A stretch of DNA of 64,000 nucleotides from a bacterium (GTDB lineage: Bacteria > Planctomycetota > Planctomycetia > Planctomycetales > Planctomycetaceae), in the NCBI GenBank assembly GCA_016125225.1, contig WGME01000027.1:20137-84136 (forward strand). The letters run 5' to 3'. Positions within the stretch are counted from its first letter, which is position 1. Every line of letters starts with the position of its first letter. The notes below the pieces were generated by a model. That model had not been told where the DNA came from, did not search any database, and saw only the letters and a program-made list of their open reading frames with translations. The translations under genes and the position numbers were made by a program. Below, piece by piece: positions 47,560 to 55,628 of this stretch.

Positions 47560-50500
47560 TTATTCGATGTACAAGAATTCGTTCGAACTGAGCAGGGCCT
47601 GACAGAGGTTAGTCAAGGCTTGCCGCGATGCACTGCGGTTCTCGGGCGGCTTGACCAGTGTGGGCATCTGCACGGCTACAAAATTGAGCGCCAGTTTCAA
47701 TTCGTCGTTTGAAGGTTCCCGAGAATAAGCCAATTGCCAGGCACGCACGATTTGCCCGGCCAGTGTTTCCAGCGACTCTTGCGGGCCACGAAACTCAGAG
47801 ACCGACGCGAAGGTTCGGGCCGATTCCCCCGGGGGAGACAGAGTCAAAGTTACGGGCCAGTTGAACGTGTCTGATGTGTGGCTTTGACGACAATCGACAA
47901 CCAGGTCGATCACTTCACCGGCTTCAACGTTGCAGGGCGTGATGTTGGTGGCCAGCTTGTTATGTTGGGCTACCCAATCGCCCAGAATTCCCTGACGATT
48001 CGACACCACGCGGCCACGCACCCCGTCGCCATTTTCGGAACCGTGTGACAGTTCCCCCTGCAGTGCGAGCAGACCAGCTTGCGGTGCAATCCAACGACGA
48101 ATAACACCCCGTTCCGCCTGATCGGGATGGCCCCCCGAGGCATCCAGCAGGACCCAGCCGAACTGCGAGTCCGGCAGGTTAGGTCCGGCTTGCCAGCGCG
48201 ACCCGGTCCAATGTGTCAGTGGGGTGAACGAGGCTGTTTTTCCTTCCGCTTCGTTCACCGAACCAAAACCATAGGCCCACAGTTCCGTGGTGGGGAGCGG
48301 AAGCGACGGAATGAGCTGGCGGACGGAGTCGCTCACCGGTTGAGCTTCCTTCGCAGCTCGATCCGCCAGTTGAGCCGCCTGATTGAGAATAAACTCGCCG
48401 TTGAGCAGCATCAGCGATTGTGTTGCCACCGTTGAGAACGAACGACTTTCGCAGTTGGTTTCCATTACCGGGGCATCAAAGGCCTGCAACATGGCAACCG
48501 GTCGGCTGCGACGGACCTGCACGTACATGCTGCGACGGGTTTGTGCCCCATCGACCACCACCTGACCAGTGTCGTCTTCTTTGATACCGACGGGGCTGCC
48601 ACCCACACTGCGATCAAGTTGCCCCGAAGCCGCCAGCATACGATCACGCAGAGTTTCGGCTTCCAGACGCCGCAGCGAAACCGGGAAGACGGACGCCACC
48701 TGCTGACTTTGAGTGCCCCGCTGCTGCCGCCAGGCAGTGGAAGACATGATCAACCGGTGCAGATGCTTCAGGCTCCAACCCGAATCACGGAACTCCGTGG
48801 CCAGCCAGTCGAGCAGTTCGGGCTGTGTCGGGCGGGCACCGAGACGACCGAAGTCGGCCGGTGTGTTAACCAGCCCCACACCGAAATGGTGCATCCAGAT
48901 GCGGTTGACCATCACGCGGGAAAACAAGGGATTCTCGGCATCGGTTAACCAGCGAGCAAAGGCCAGGCGGCGACCCGTGGTGTCGCGCGATGGATCGTCG
49001 AGGGGAATCACCGGTGGTTGTCCATCGGGGGCAGCGACAGTCAAACCCGCAGGCGCGACCATCTGTTTCGGCTGCTGAAAATCACCGCGATAAAACAGCT
49101 TGGTTTCCGGGCGATGATTGGGGGGCTCCACCAAAGCCTGTAAAAATTCTTCGACCGGCTTTTTGCCACGGACTTCGTTGATCCGCTTGTCATACTCTTT
49201 CAAATCTTCCGCCGCCTTCGGCAGATATTGGTACAGCACTCCCGGCGAGATGTTCACGCTGGGGTTCGCCATCAGCAACTGCTTCTGCTCATCCGAACGT
49301 TTGTCGGCGGGTGTTTCATAGGCTTCCCGCAGCTGCGCCCGCAGGGGTTCTTCGAACTTCATCAACTCCATGTCGAGCGCTTGTTGCATGTACTCGGCTT
49401 GCTTGGCCGCACGCTCATCGGCAATCGCCTTCGCTTCGACTTCGATTTCACTGGCTTTTTGACGGTCTGCCTCGGTGTAGAGGGAGATTCGCCGGGCATC
49501 GGGAACTTGCCAGGCCTGCCAGTCCAAAGCAGGTTCAAAGACGGCACGAATCGCGAAGTAATCAGTTTGAGGAATGGGGTCGTAACGATGATCGTGACAC
49601 TGGGCACACTGCAGGCTGAGTCCCAGCAGCGATGTGCCTACGATCTTCAACGTATCGGCCATCACCTGATTGCGGCCTTCCGGCGTATTGGCACCGCTGC
49701 CGGTCCCATCGGCTGCCATTCGCAGAAAACCGGTCGCCGTCAGCAAGGCGATCTGCTCAGGCATCCAGTCACCATGCTGACGCCCGGCCAGCTCATCTCC
49801 CGCGAGTTGCTCTTTAATGAACTGGTCGAAAGGCTTGTCAGAATTGAAAGCCGCGACCACCCAATCGCGATATTTCCAGGCCCAAGGCCGCATGGTGTCG
49901 TTGACCGTCGCCCCATCGGAATCGGCATAGCCCGCGACATCGAGCCAGTGTCGACCCCAGCGTTCCCCATAATGCGGCGAAGCCAGCAATTCGGTCAGCA
50001 GTTGGTCGTACCAGCCATCATCAGTGGATTGCATCCAGCGGGCGAGTTCTTCCGGCGTGGGCGGCAGGCCGAGCAAGTCGAAGTAAGCTCGAACAACCAG
50101 GGCCCGCCGATCCGCATCGGGAGCAAACCCCGCCGCCGCATTGGCAGAATCGATTGCGGAAGGATGCATGACCATGAGCGCATCAATCGGTGTCCGTACC
50201 CGCAAGGAAGGAGCGAACGAATTCAGCTCAGGAACATCGGGCGGCGTGATCGGACGGAACGACCAGAAGTCGCGTTCTTCCTGCGTGATGCCCAAACCCG
50301 GGGGTATCGTTTCCGGCTCGGGGCGGGCAGTCTTCGCTCCCTGAGCGATCCAGCGTTCCAGAGTTTCCAGTTCCGCAGGCGTGACTTTCTTCTCACCCGG
50401 CGGCATCTCACCGCTGCGAATGCGTTCCAGCAGTTGACTTTCCGCAGCGTTCTCTAGGGAAAGAGCCGGACCACTGTCTCCCCCTTTGATCAGCAGTCGA

Positions 50501-50715
50501 ACCTGCCTAAGATCAAGCCCCCCATGCACTTCTTCGGTTGCACCATGACAATCGAAGCAATGCGCACGAAAGATGGGACGGATATGTTGTTCGAAAGTCA
50601 GCGTGCCTTCATCGGCATGGGCAGCCGATGTCGCAGAAAACAGGGTAGCGAAGACGATTGAAGCTCGGCAAAAAACAGAGAGCACCGGGCAGAAACTTTT
50701 CCGGGGGCAATCCAT
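47560..50715 (-). CDS. Planctomycete cytochrome DUF1549/DUF1553 (PSCyt1-type)
   Basis: 1051 residues with a signal peptide (CRASIVFATLFSATSAAHA). The PSCyt1 haem domain has CFDCH followed by GGLDLRQ and SGEMPPGEKKV. DUF1549 covers about 180-390 (YFDLLGLPPTPEELARW, then LQCAQCHDHRYDP, a second CxxCH). DUF1553 lies at about 610-760 (RLAFARWLTDAENPLFSRVM), then a long C-terminal extension (about 790-990) with a beta-rich insert before the terminal helices (AWQLAYSREPSNDELKLALN). It is an exported multi-haem protein of unknown substrate, cotranscribed with the DUF1501 gene. Confidence 0.93.
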   Translation of the reverse strand: MDCPRKSFCPVLSVFCRASIVFATLFSATSAAHADEGTLTFEQHIRPIFRAHCFDCHGATEEVHGGLDLRQVRLLIKGGDSGPALSLENAAESQLLERIRSGEMPPGEKKVTPAELETLERWIAQGAKTARPEPETIPPGLGITQEERDFWSFRPITPPDVPELNSFAPSLRVRTPIDALMVMHPSAIDSANAAAGFAPDADRRALVVRAYFDLLGLPPTPEELARWMQSTDDGWYDQLLTELLASPHYGERWGRHWLDVAGYADSDGATVNDTMRPWAWKYRDWVVAAFNSDKPFDQFIKEQLAGDELAGRQHGDWMPEQIALLTATGFLRMAADGTGSGANTPEGRNQVMADTLKIVGTSLLGLSLQCAQCHDHRYDPIPQTDYFAIRAVFEPALDWQAWQVPDARRISLYTEADRQKASEIEVEAKAIADERAAKQAEYMQQALDMELMKFEEPLRAQLREAYETPADKRSDEQKQLLMANPSVNISPGVLYQYLPKAAEDLKEYDKRINEVRGKKPVEEFLQALVEPPNHRPETKLFYRGDFQQPKQMVAPAGLTVAAPDGQPPVIPLDDPSRDTTGRRLAFARWLTDAENPLFSRVMVNRIWMHHFGVGLVNTPADFGRLGARPTQPELLDWLATEFRDSGWSLKHLHRLIMSSTAWRQQRGTQSQQVASVFPVSLRRLEAETLRDRMLAASGQLDRSVGGSPVGIKEDDTGQVVVDGAQTRRSMYVQVRRSRPVAMLQAFDAPVMETNCESRSFSTVATQSLMLLNGEFILNQAAQLADRAAKEAQPVSDSVRQLIPSLPLPTTELWAYGFGSVNEAEGKTASFTPLTHWTGSRWQAGPNLPDSQFGWVLLDASGGHPDQAERGVIRRWIAPQAGLLALQGELSHGSENGDGVRGRVVSNRQGILGDWVAQHNKLATNITPCNVEAGEVIDLVVDCRQSHTSDTFNWPVTLTLSPPGESARTFASVSEFRGPQESLETLAGQIVRAWQLAYSREPSNDELKLALNFVAVQMPTLVKPPENRSASRQALTNLCQALLSSNEFLYIE

Positions 50716-51118
50716 GCTTCAATCCTTCGTACGCAGGCGGGCTTTCCCGCAGGAAAGCGATGAGCGGGGCTGTATTCTATTCATCAATCGCGGCTGATGC
50801 CAGTGCGTCCTGAGTCAGTTGTGAGCAAATGTCCCCTGACTGAGCGGTTCGACTGTCCGACATATACAGTCCCTCCATTGCACTGGCTGTACCCTGAGTT
50901 ACGGATATTCCGAGTTTATTATCCTCTTCTGATGCAGCGTCTTGTGCGAAGAGATAGCGCTCCACAGACTGGATTCCACTCTGATCGCTCTCAGCCGAAC
51001 CTGCCGTCCGCCCATCGCTGGAAAGCCTCAAGCCATCGTGGTAAAAGTGATCCACGGAAATAAGGCGAACCAGCCTTCCGACAGTCTAGTCTACTGCCAT
51101 AAATGTGAGACCTCGCAC
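50716..51118. other. Intergenic region upstream of tRNA-Arg
   Basis: About 400 bases between the divergent cytochrome operon and the tRNA. It should contain both promoters. No further gene is supported; the minus-strand frame at 50777-51055 has no family features. Confidence 0.45.
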
Positions 51119-51192
51119 GTTCCCGTAGCTCAATTGGATAGAGCGTCGGCCTCCGGAGCCGAAGGTTAGAGGTTCGAATCCTCTCGGGAATA
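51119..51192 (+). tRNA. tRNA-Arg (anticodon CCG)
   Basis: The cloverleaf can be folded by hand. The acceptor is 51119-51125 with 51185-51191 (first pair G-U), the D arm is GCTC/GAGC (51128-51144), and the anticodon stem is TCGGC/GCCGA with loop CTCCGGA and anticodon CCG at 51153-51155. The variable loop has five bases, the T arm is AGAGG/CCTCT with loop TTCGAAT, and the discriminator is A51192. No CCA is encoded. Its 3' end is the integration site of element A and is overlapped on the minus strand by the int1 stop. Confidence 0.96.
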
Positions 51193-52431
51193 TTTGCCCT
51201 GTTTCAGATCTCCATCAGATTTGCGGACTTCTGAAAAACAAGCTGGAAATAAGGCATTCCGGCGGTCAGCTTGCGGCTTCGTGTCGCTTCTTACGGCTAC
51301 CTGTTGCAGCGCATTCTGCAGCGCGCCGCCATCAGTTGAGGCGGCGCGGAAGTGCTCATCAGTGACCTGCAGATAGTGTGCCGCTGCCACTTGGACGCTA
51401 TTTCCCAACCATTTGGCGACGACGTGGGCCGGAAATCGGTTGGCCAGGTCGGTCTCGCACGAAGCCCGCAGGTTGTGAAAGGGGCGTGTCCAAGGCTCTA
51501 GCCCCGCGCGGCGAATCATTCGCAGCATCTGAGTCCGAAGATTGGCCGAGCGACTGCGAACACGCTCAACGACATAGACAGCGCCGTCAGGAGCAGCGTG
51601 GAAGGCGGCTTCCAGAAATGGCCGCAGCTCGGGAAAGAGGGGAATCACGCGACATTCCTTCCCGGCATGGTGGGCAGTTTTCGGCGACCAGATGGTCAAC
51701 CGATTCTCTGCCCAGTTGACATCTTCCCACCGCAGAGTCAAGGTCTCAGACGGAGTTCGCAGTCCGCCAAAACGAGCCAGGGCGATAATCAACTGCCATT
51801 CAGGATCAGGTGACTGATCGATGACCCGGCGAATGTCAGCGACGGAGATGAATTTCAATCGATCGGAATTGGGGCGAACCGTCCCCTTCAGGTCACGAAA
51901 GGGACTTTCGCTGATCAGTTTTTTCCGTAGCGCGGCATTGAAGAAGAGCTTGGCGATGGCAGATCGTTTTCGGCAGGTATTGGGTGCCCATTCCTGCCGC
52001 ATCATCCACAAGACCCACTCATCAGCATCACCAGGGGTGATTTCCCGCAGTGGCTTATCTGTGGTGAAGAAGGTCACCAGGGCGTTACGAGTCTGCAGGT
52101 ACATCGACCGCGTCCCCGGTTTCACATCGCTTCGACTCGTAATATAGGAATCCAAGTAGGGACCGAGCCGCAGTGACTCGCGCCGCGGAATCAATCCCAC
52201 TTCCGACAACTTGCCAGCCAAATAATCGTCCAGGCGGGCCACCCAACGCGACACCTCGTCATCTGGTGCAAATCCCGTGATTTGCGAGGCCACCAGAGCT
52301 TCCACCATGCGGCGAATCTGATCGGCTTGCTTGGCAGGCATCTTGCCGAGTCGAATCGTTCGCCGTTTTCGATCCTGAGCTATGTACTGCAGGATACGAC
52401 AGCCGTTTTTCTGCGAAGTGATCGACGCCAT
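51166..52431 (-). CDS. Tyrosine recombinase/integrase of element A (int1)
   Basis: 421 residues from the ATG at 52431 (a TTG at 52437 is in frame). The N-terminal arm-binding region [20 protein letters not shown] is followed by a SAM-like core-binding domain. The catalytic domain shows the first Arg in [17 protein letters not shown], the HxxR motif as HNLRAS, and the nucleophile Tyr in [12 protein letters not shown], with WLGNS in between. The end of the gene ([10 protein letters not shown]) reads through the att core and stops inside the tRNA gene. In a circular element the frame would continue into the right end of element A for 62 more residues (see findings). The start is 12 bases after the HTH gene stop. 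Confidence 0.94.
   Translation of the reverse strand: MASITSQKNGCRILQYIAQDRKRRTIRLGKMPAKQADQIRRMVEALVASQITGFAPDDEVSRWVARLDDYLAGKLSEVGLIPRRESLRLGPYLDSYITSRSDVKPGTRSMYLQTRNALVTFFTTDKPLREITPGDADEWVLWMMRQEWAPNTCRKRSAIAKLFFNAALRKKLISESPFRDLKGTVRPNSDRLKFISVADIRRVIDQSPDPEWQLIIALARFGGLRTPSETLTLRWEDVNWAENRLTIWSPKTAHHAGKECRVIPLFPELRPFLEAAFHAAPDGAVYVVERVRSRSANLRTQMLRMIRRAGLEPWTRPFHNLRASCETDLANRFPAHVVAKWLGNSVQVAAAHYLQVTDEHFRAASTDGGALQNALQQVAVRSDTKPQADRRNALFPACFSEVRKSDGDLKQGKYSREDSNL
51176..51193 (+). repeat. Att site (left copy) in the tRNA 3' end
   Basis: GAATCCTCTCGGGAATAT, identical to 59865-59882. It covers the T loop, the T-stem 3' strand and the acceptor 3' strand of the tRNA, the standard target of tyrosine integrases. 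Integration keeps the tRNA intact. Confidence 0.92.
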
Positions 52432-52443
52432 GGTCAATGTCTT

Positions 52444-52665
52444 TCATGCTGCCGTTGTCGGATGCAGTCCGAGACGCTGCTCCAAATATGCTTGCACATC
52501 AGCCGGCCGATAGCGAACACAACGCTTCCCGATGAGTACCGCTTTCAACGGTCCACGCGGGTAGGTTTCTTTTCTCAACTGCCCTTCACTGATTTTCAAG
52601 AGCTTTTGAACTTCAGGGGAGGTCATGAGTTCCAGAATCGGCTCTGAGGCATTCTTCCCATCCAT
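52444..52665 (-). CDS. Small helix-turn-helix protein (excisionase-like)
   Basis: 73 residues. ELMTSPEVQKLLKISEGQLR with RKETYPRG and VRYRPADVQAYLEQRLG is the AlpA/MerR-type winged HTH layout of excisionases and small regulators. It sits between Rep and integrase in the operon (12-base gaps), the usual place for a recombination directionality factor. AGGAG precedes the ATG. The Xis role is inferred from fold and position. Confidence 0.8.
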   Translation of the reverse strand: MDGKNASEPILELMTSPEVQKLLKISEGQLRKETYPRGPLKAVLIGKRCVRYRPADVQAYLEQRLGLHPTTAA

Positions 52666-52677
52666 GGGATCAAGCTC

Positions 52678-54090
52678 CTATATCGCCACATTCGCACCAA
52701 ACGGGAATTCTGTCACCTTACGCAGGGTGCCAGCCCGTCGGGCCTTGTCACTCCATTTGAGGCTCAAGACCTCATCGTCGATAGCATTACATTCCAGGAG
52801 TTCATGAAACACCGCTTCTAAATCGCCTACATTCTCGACCACAAGTTCGAGTTGAGACGCAGCCGTGAGGATGTAGCCAATCGCATTCTGCACTGACTTG
52901 ATGGCAGTCATCATGGAACGGTTCAGGCGTTCCACTGGTCGACGCGGCTGACCTGCCAGTTCCCGCATAGCCTCAATCGCTCGACGCCAGTCGGGTAGGA
53001 CTTCTGCACGATCCTGATGCCGTCCCTTCCGATCCGGCACGGTCGATGTCAAGACGAATGGGGGGTGAGACTCGAATCTCGTGATATGTGAGATCACATC
53101 AGCGAGTCGGTCTAAAACGCCTTGAGTCGTCTTAAAACCCTCTTTATCAGCGAACCACCCTCGGCGAATCTGGTATTCAATTCTCGTCGCTGATGCCGGG
53201 ACTTTGCCTCCCCAGCGAGTCTGAATCATGGCCTGCTGATAAGCTTCAGACTTCTTGGCGAACGTTTCGCGCAGCTTGTCATAGATCGTGAGTTTGAGAG
53301 TGCCCGTTTGCGCGGTCAGCCCGGTCGTTTCTTGGCCAATACGATAGGGGGCAGTGTTCCGTATCGTCCCCACATACTGCTTGGCCTCACAGGCGACGGC
53401 GAATGTGTCATCCCAATTCCATTCGGATAGATCCAGGCAAATGTCAATTCGCCGTATCCACTCGTCGACCAAATCCAGATCGAAGGACTCGAAGAAGTTG
53501 AAAATCCGCCTCCGCAATTCTTCGGCACCGTGGATGACACACGATTCGCCAGGAATTTTGATGTAGAAATTGGATAGATGCCTGGAGGAATCAGCTCTCG
53601 AGGAGAGGCCAATCGTGACACCCAGATACTCGAGTCGAAATTCATAGTGCACGCTGGGTCCCGATCCCATGCCCCGCTCATAAACCAACCAACAGCCATC
53701 GCCCATGGCTAGTGGATAGGGGGCACGATGGTATTCTGCCATTTTCTGCAGGCGTTCTAACTCATCAAACAGCGGCTTTGAACGACTTCCGTGCGCCATG
53801 CAGCCCGCAGTCTCGAACCAGTCGAATGCCAGGACTGCGGAGACTTGTGGAGTGTCGGCATTGACCACTTGGCGAGTTTTATGGTGCGTGATACTAGGGC
53901 ACGCACCATCAGTCATCTCGTCTGGGGAGCCGTCGCCTTCGCTCGCGGACTCCTCCGGCTGCGGTCTCCCTCGTCCTCGCCGCTCGTCACCGCTCGCGTC
54001 GGCCACCGGCCCCCCCGCTGGCGCGTTCCCCCCGGTGCCAGCCGCAGGTCTCACAAGCGGCATACTATCGTTTTCAAGATTGGCATCCAT
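52678..54090 (-). CDS. Rep_trans-type replication initiator or MobT-like relaxase
   Basis: 470 residues. The N-terminal about 80 residues are Gly/Ala/Pro/Glu-rich and disordered. The core resembles the replication initiation factor family (PF02486): LAFDWFETAGC, RRIDICLDLSEW (acidic active-site region), YVGTIRNTAPYRIG, LKLTIYDKLRE and ATRIEYQIRRGWF. This family includes pT181-like RepC initiators and the MobT relaxases of Tn916-type elements, which nick one strand with a tyrosine. It could give element A autonomous replication after excision, or mobilisation. The gene lies 15 bases after the upstream HTH gene. The nicking tyrosine cannot be assigned by eye. Confidence 0.72.
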   Translation of the reverse strand: MDANLENDSMPLVRPAAGTGGNAPAGGPVADASGDERRGRGRPQPEESASEGDGSPDEMTDGACPSITHHKTRQVVNADTPQVSAVLAFDWFETAGCMAHGSRSKPLFDELERLQKMAEYHRAPYPLAMGDGCWLVYERGMGSGPSVHYEFRLEYLGVTIGLSSRADSSRHLSNFYIKIPGESCVIHGAEELRRRIFNFFESFDLDLVDEWIRRIDICLDLSEWNWDDTFAVACEAKQYVGTIRNTAPYRIGQETTGLTAQTGTLKLTIYDKLRETFAKKSEAYQQAMIQTRWGGKVPASATRIEYQIRRGWFADKEGFKTTQGVLDRLADVISHITRFESHPPFVLTSTVPDRKGRHQDRAEVLPDWRRAIEAMRELAGQPRRPVERLNRSMMTAIKSVQNAIGYILTAASQLELVVENVGDLEAVFHELLECNAIDDEVLSLKWSDKARRAGTLRKVTEFPFGANVAI

Positions 54091-54105
54091 GCGTTGGTTC
54101 CTTGC

Positions 54106-54942
54106 TCAGTCTACACCACCATCGAAGCGTAATCCTGTGGCACCATAGGTTCCCAAGTCACCACCGAGTTCGTCGCTGGCACGAATCCACATGGCAGTTC
54201 TCCCCCGCCGACATTGCTCCATCACAGCTTTCTTGGTGTCCGCTTCGATACACCACACCTCAGACTCTGACGGTAGGCGAATTTCGGGGGCTTCTCCCGC
54301 AATGGTCCGTTTCCATTGTTCCAACGCCCAAAACATCAATTGATTCCGAGATAGTCCGCATTGACTTGCCTGCTGATCAAACCAGTTCAGCAGTTCGTCA
54401 TGCAGGTAGACTTTCTGTCGTTCCAGAGGAGCCATATCCTGGCCGAGTTTCATTCCATAAATCCGAATCAGACGCTCGGCCTGTTCTTCATCGGCCGGAC
54501 TATCCGCAATCCGATGCAACTCCCGCACATTCTCTTGCTTAGACCGGAATCTGGTGATGAGTTCCCGCCATTCCAAGCGGCATTTCTTGGCCGTATCCCC
54601 TCGCAGCCACAGTTCGACCACGTCTCCAAAGGCAACGTAACACGTCTCGGGCATATCCAGCTTGTTCAGCCACTTTCCAAACCAGGCTGTCAGTCGCAAC
54701 CAGGTCGAATCATCCTCCCCGACTACGACCCCCGGAACAGTCGGAGCCTTGGGAAAGTAAACCGCCCGAAGATAGCCTCGAGAGACGAGCCTATTCACCG
54801 CCATTCTTCCAATTCCAAGCATCTTGGCGGCTTGGGCTTGTGTGATCAGTCCATCAGGATACTCCTGCAACACTTCTGCATACCATAGGAGGAATGCAGC
54901 CCCGACATCCGACTCGGTTGGCTTTTCCAGCTTGTCCGACAC
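54106..54942 (-). CDS. HTH DNA-binding protein, first gene of the element A operon
   Basis: 278 residues starting with GTG; AGGCGG lies 7 bases upstream. A helix-turn-helix is clear in ITQAQAAKMLGIGRMAVNRL (about residues 33-52), followed by VSRGYLRAVYF. The remainder is not a known family; one helix-rich region (NWFDQQASQCGLSRNQLMFW) may be a second binding surface. It heads the operon for Rep, Xis-like and int1. A TGTnACA-type palindrome overlaps the region just upstream, which suggests autoregulation. Confidence 0.72.
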   Translation of the reverse strand: MSDKLEKPTESDVGAAFLLWYAEVLQEYPDGLITQAQAAKMLGIGRMAVNRLVSRGYLRAVYFPKAPTVPGVVVGEDDSTWLRLTAWFGKWLNKLDMPETCYVAFGDVVELWLRGDTAKKCRLEWRELITRFRSKQENVRELHRIADSPADEEQAERLIRIYGMKLGQDMAPLERQKVYLHDELLNWFDQQASQCGLSRNQLMFWALEQWKRTIAGEAPEIRLPSESEVWCIEADTKKAVMEQCRRGRTAMWIRASDELGGDLGTYGATGLRFDGGVD

Positions 54943-55628
54943 GTTACACCGCCTGTTACATGTGTCACACGATGTGTATCTCTATCGGGAAGACGATACC
55001 AGCACCAAGAGCAGAATTGAACTTCGTGCGGATTTCAAATTCCGAGTGCATGCAAGAAATGCATGCATCTTCATGCAACAGCACAGCAAGATTCCCTCAG
55101 TTCATCGGCGCGGGGCTCTGCAGGCCCGAAGTCGTCCAAATGGGAAATACGGAGTCCAGAGCGCGACTGCTATCGCGTCCCTCTTTCCAAAGCGAAATTC
55201 CCCCACCGCGACTGTCCAACCTACGGCGTGTATTTGATAGACGATGCACATACTCACGAGCAAGACATTACATGAATGTGTCGAGAAACGCTTAACCTAA
55301 CCGACATAAGCCCGTTCGGTCATCCATGCGAAGTGGCAGACCTGACTGGGAGAAGGAGGCCGACTACCTAAACATTTAGCTCAGACATCTAACGATTTGC
55401 TAACGAGAAGTTAGAGATTTGCACAACTCAGATCGTTGCTGCGAAGTGGATGAAGTTCCGCTCTATCCCTCACACACGCAAACGGGCCTCACCGGATCGA
55501 ATCCCGGTCCCGTAGGCGTATCCCGTCGTTCCACAGAAGGTTGAGAAGATGCGGCGACGGTATCAAGTAAACATCACGACCAAGCGGAATGGCAATTCGT
55601 GGCGCTCTTGATACATCGCCAATCCCAA
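54943..55628. other. Repeat-containing intergenic region of element A (candidate control/origin region)
   Basis: About 690 bases without a credible gene, between the operon start and the surface-protein stop. It holds the palindrome TGTTACATGTGTCACA (54954-54969), two TGCATGCA palindromes (55047-55054 and 55060-55067) plus CATGCA at 55072-55077, and direct repeats CTAACGA at 55389-55395 and 55400-55406 with GATTTGC at 55394 and 55416. A promoter/operator and an origin (dso or oriT) for the Rep_trans protein are the likely contents; no nick site is proven. Confidence 0.5.
54954..54969. promoter_or_regulatory. TGTnACA palindrome upstream of the HTH gene
   Basis: TGTTACATGTGTCACA is an inverted repeat of TGTnACA half-sites with two central bases, 12 bases before the GTG start of the HTH gene. 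It is a plausible operator for that protein. No binding data exist. Confidence 0.45.

Noticed and set aside
49228..50457. Long plus-strand frame of 409 codons opposite the DUF1549/1553 gene
   Set aside because: It lies entirely antisense to a gene with strong family evidence; GC-rich codon structure opens the opposite frame. No domain or ribosome site is seen.
50777..51055. Minus-strand frame of 92 codons before the tRNA
   Set aside because: Low-complexity composition without start signal; lies in the promoter region.
55491..55508. tRNA T-arm-like sequence (ACCGG-loop-CCGGT with TCGAATCC)
   Set aside because: The loop is one base too long and no acceptor, D or anticodon arm can be folded around it; no second copy was found as an att site.
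55547..55611. Short plus-strand frame MRRRYQVNITTKRNGNSW resembling an integrase N-terminus
   Set aside because: Only about 20 codons long and the similarity (I-T-x-K-x-N-G-N) is too weak to call a pseudogene.
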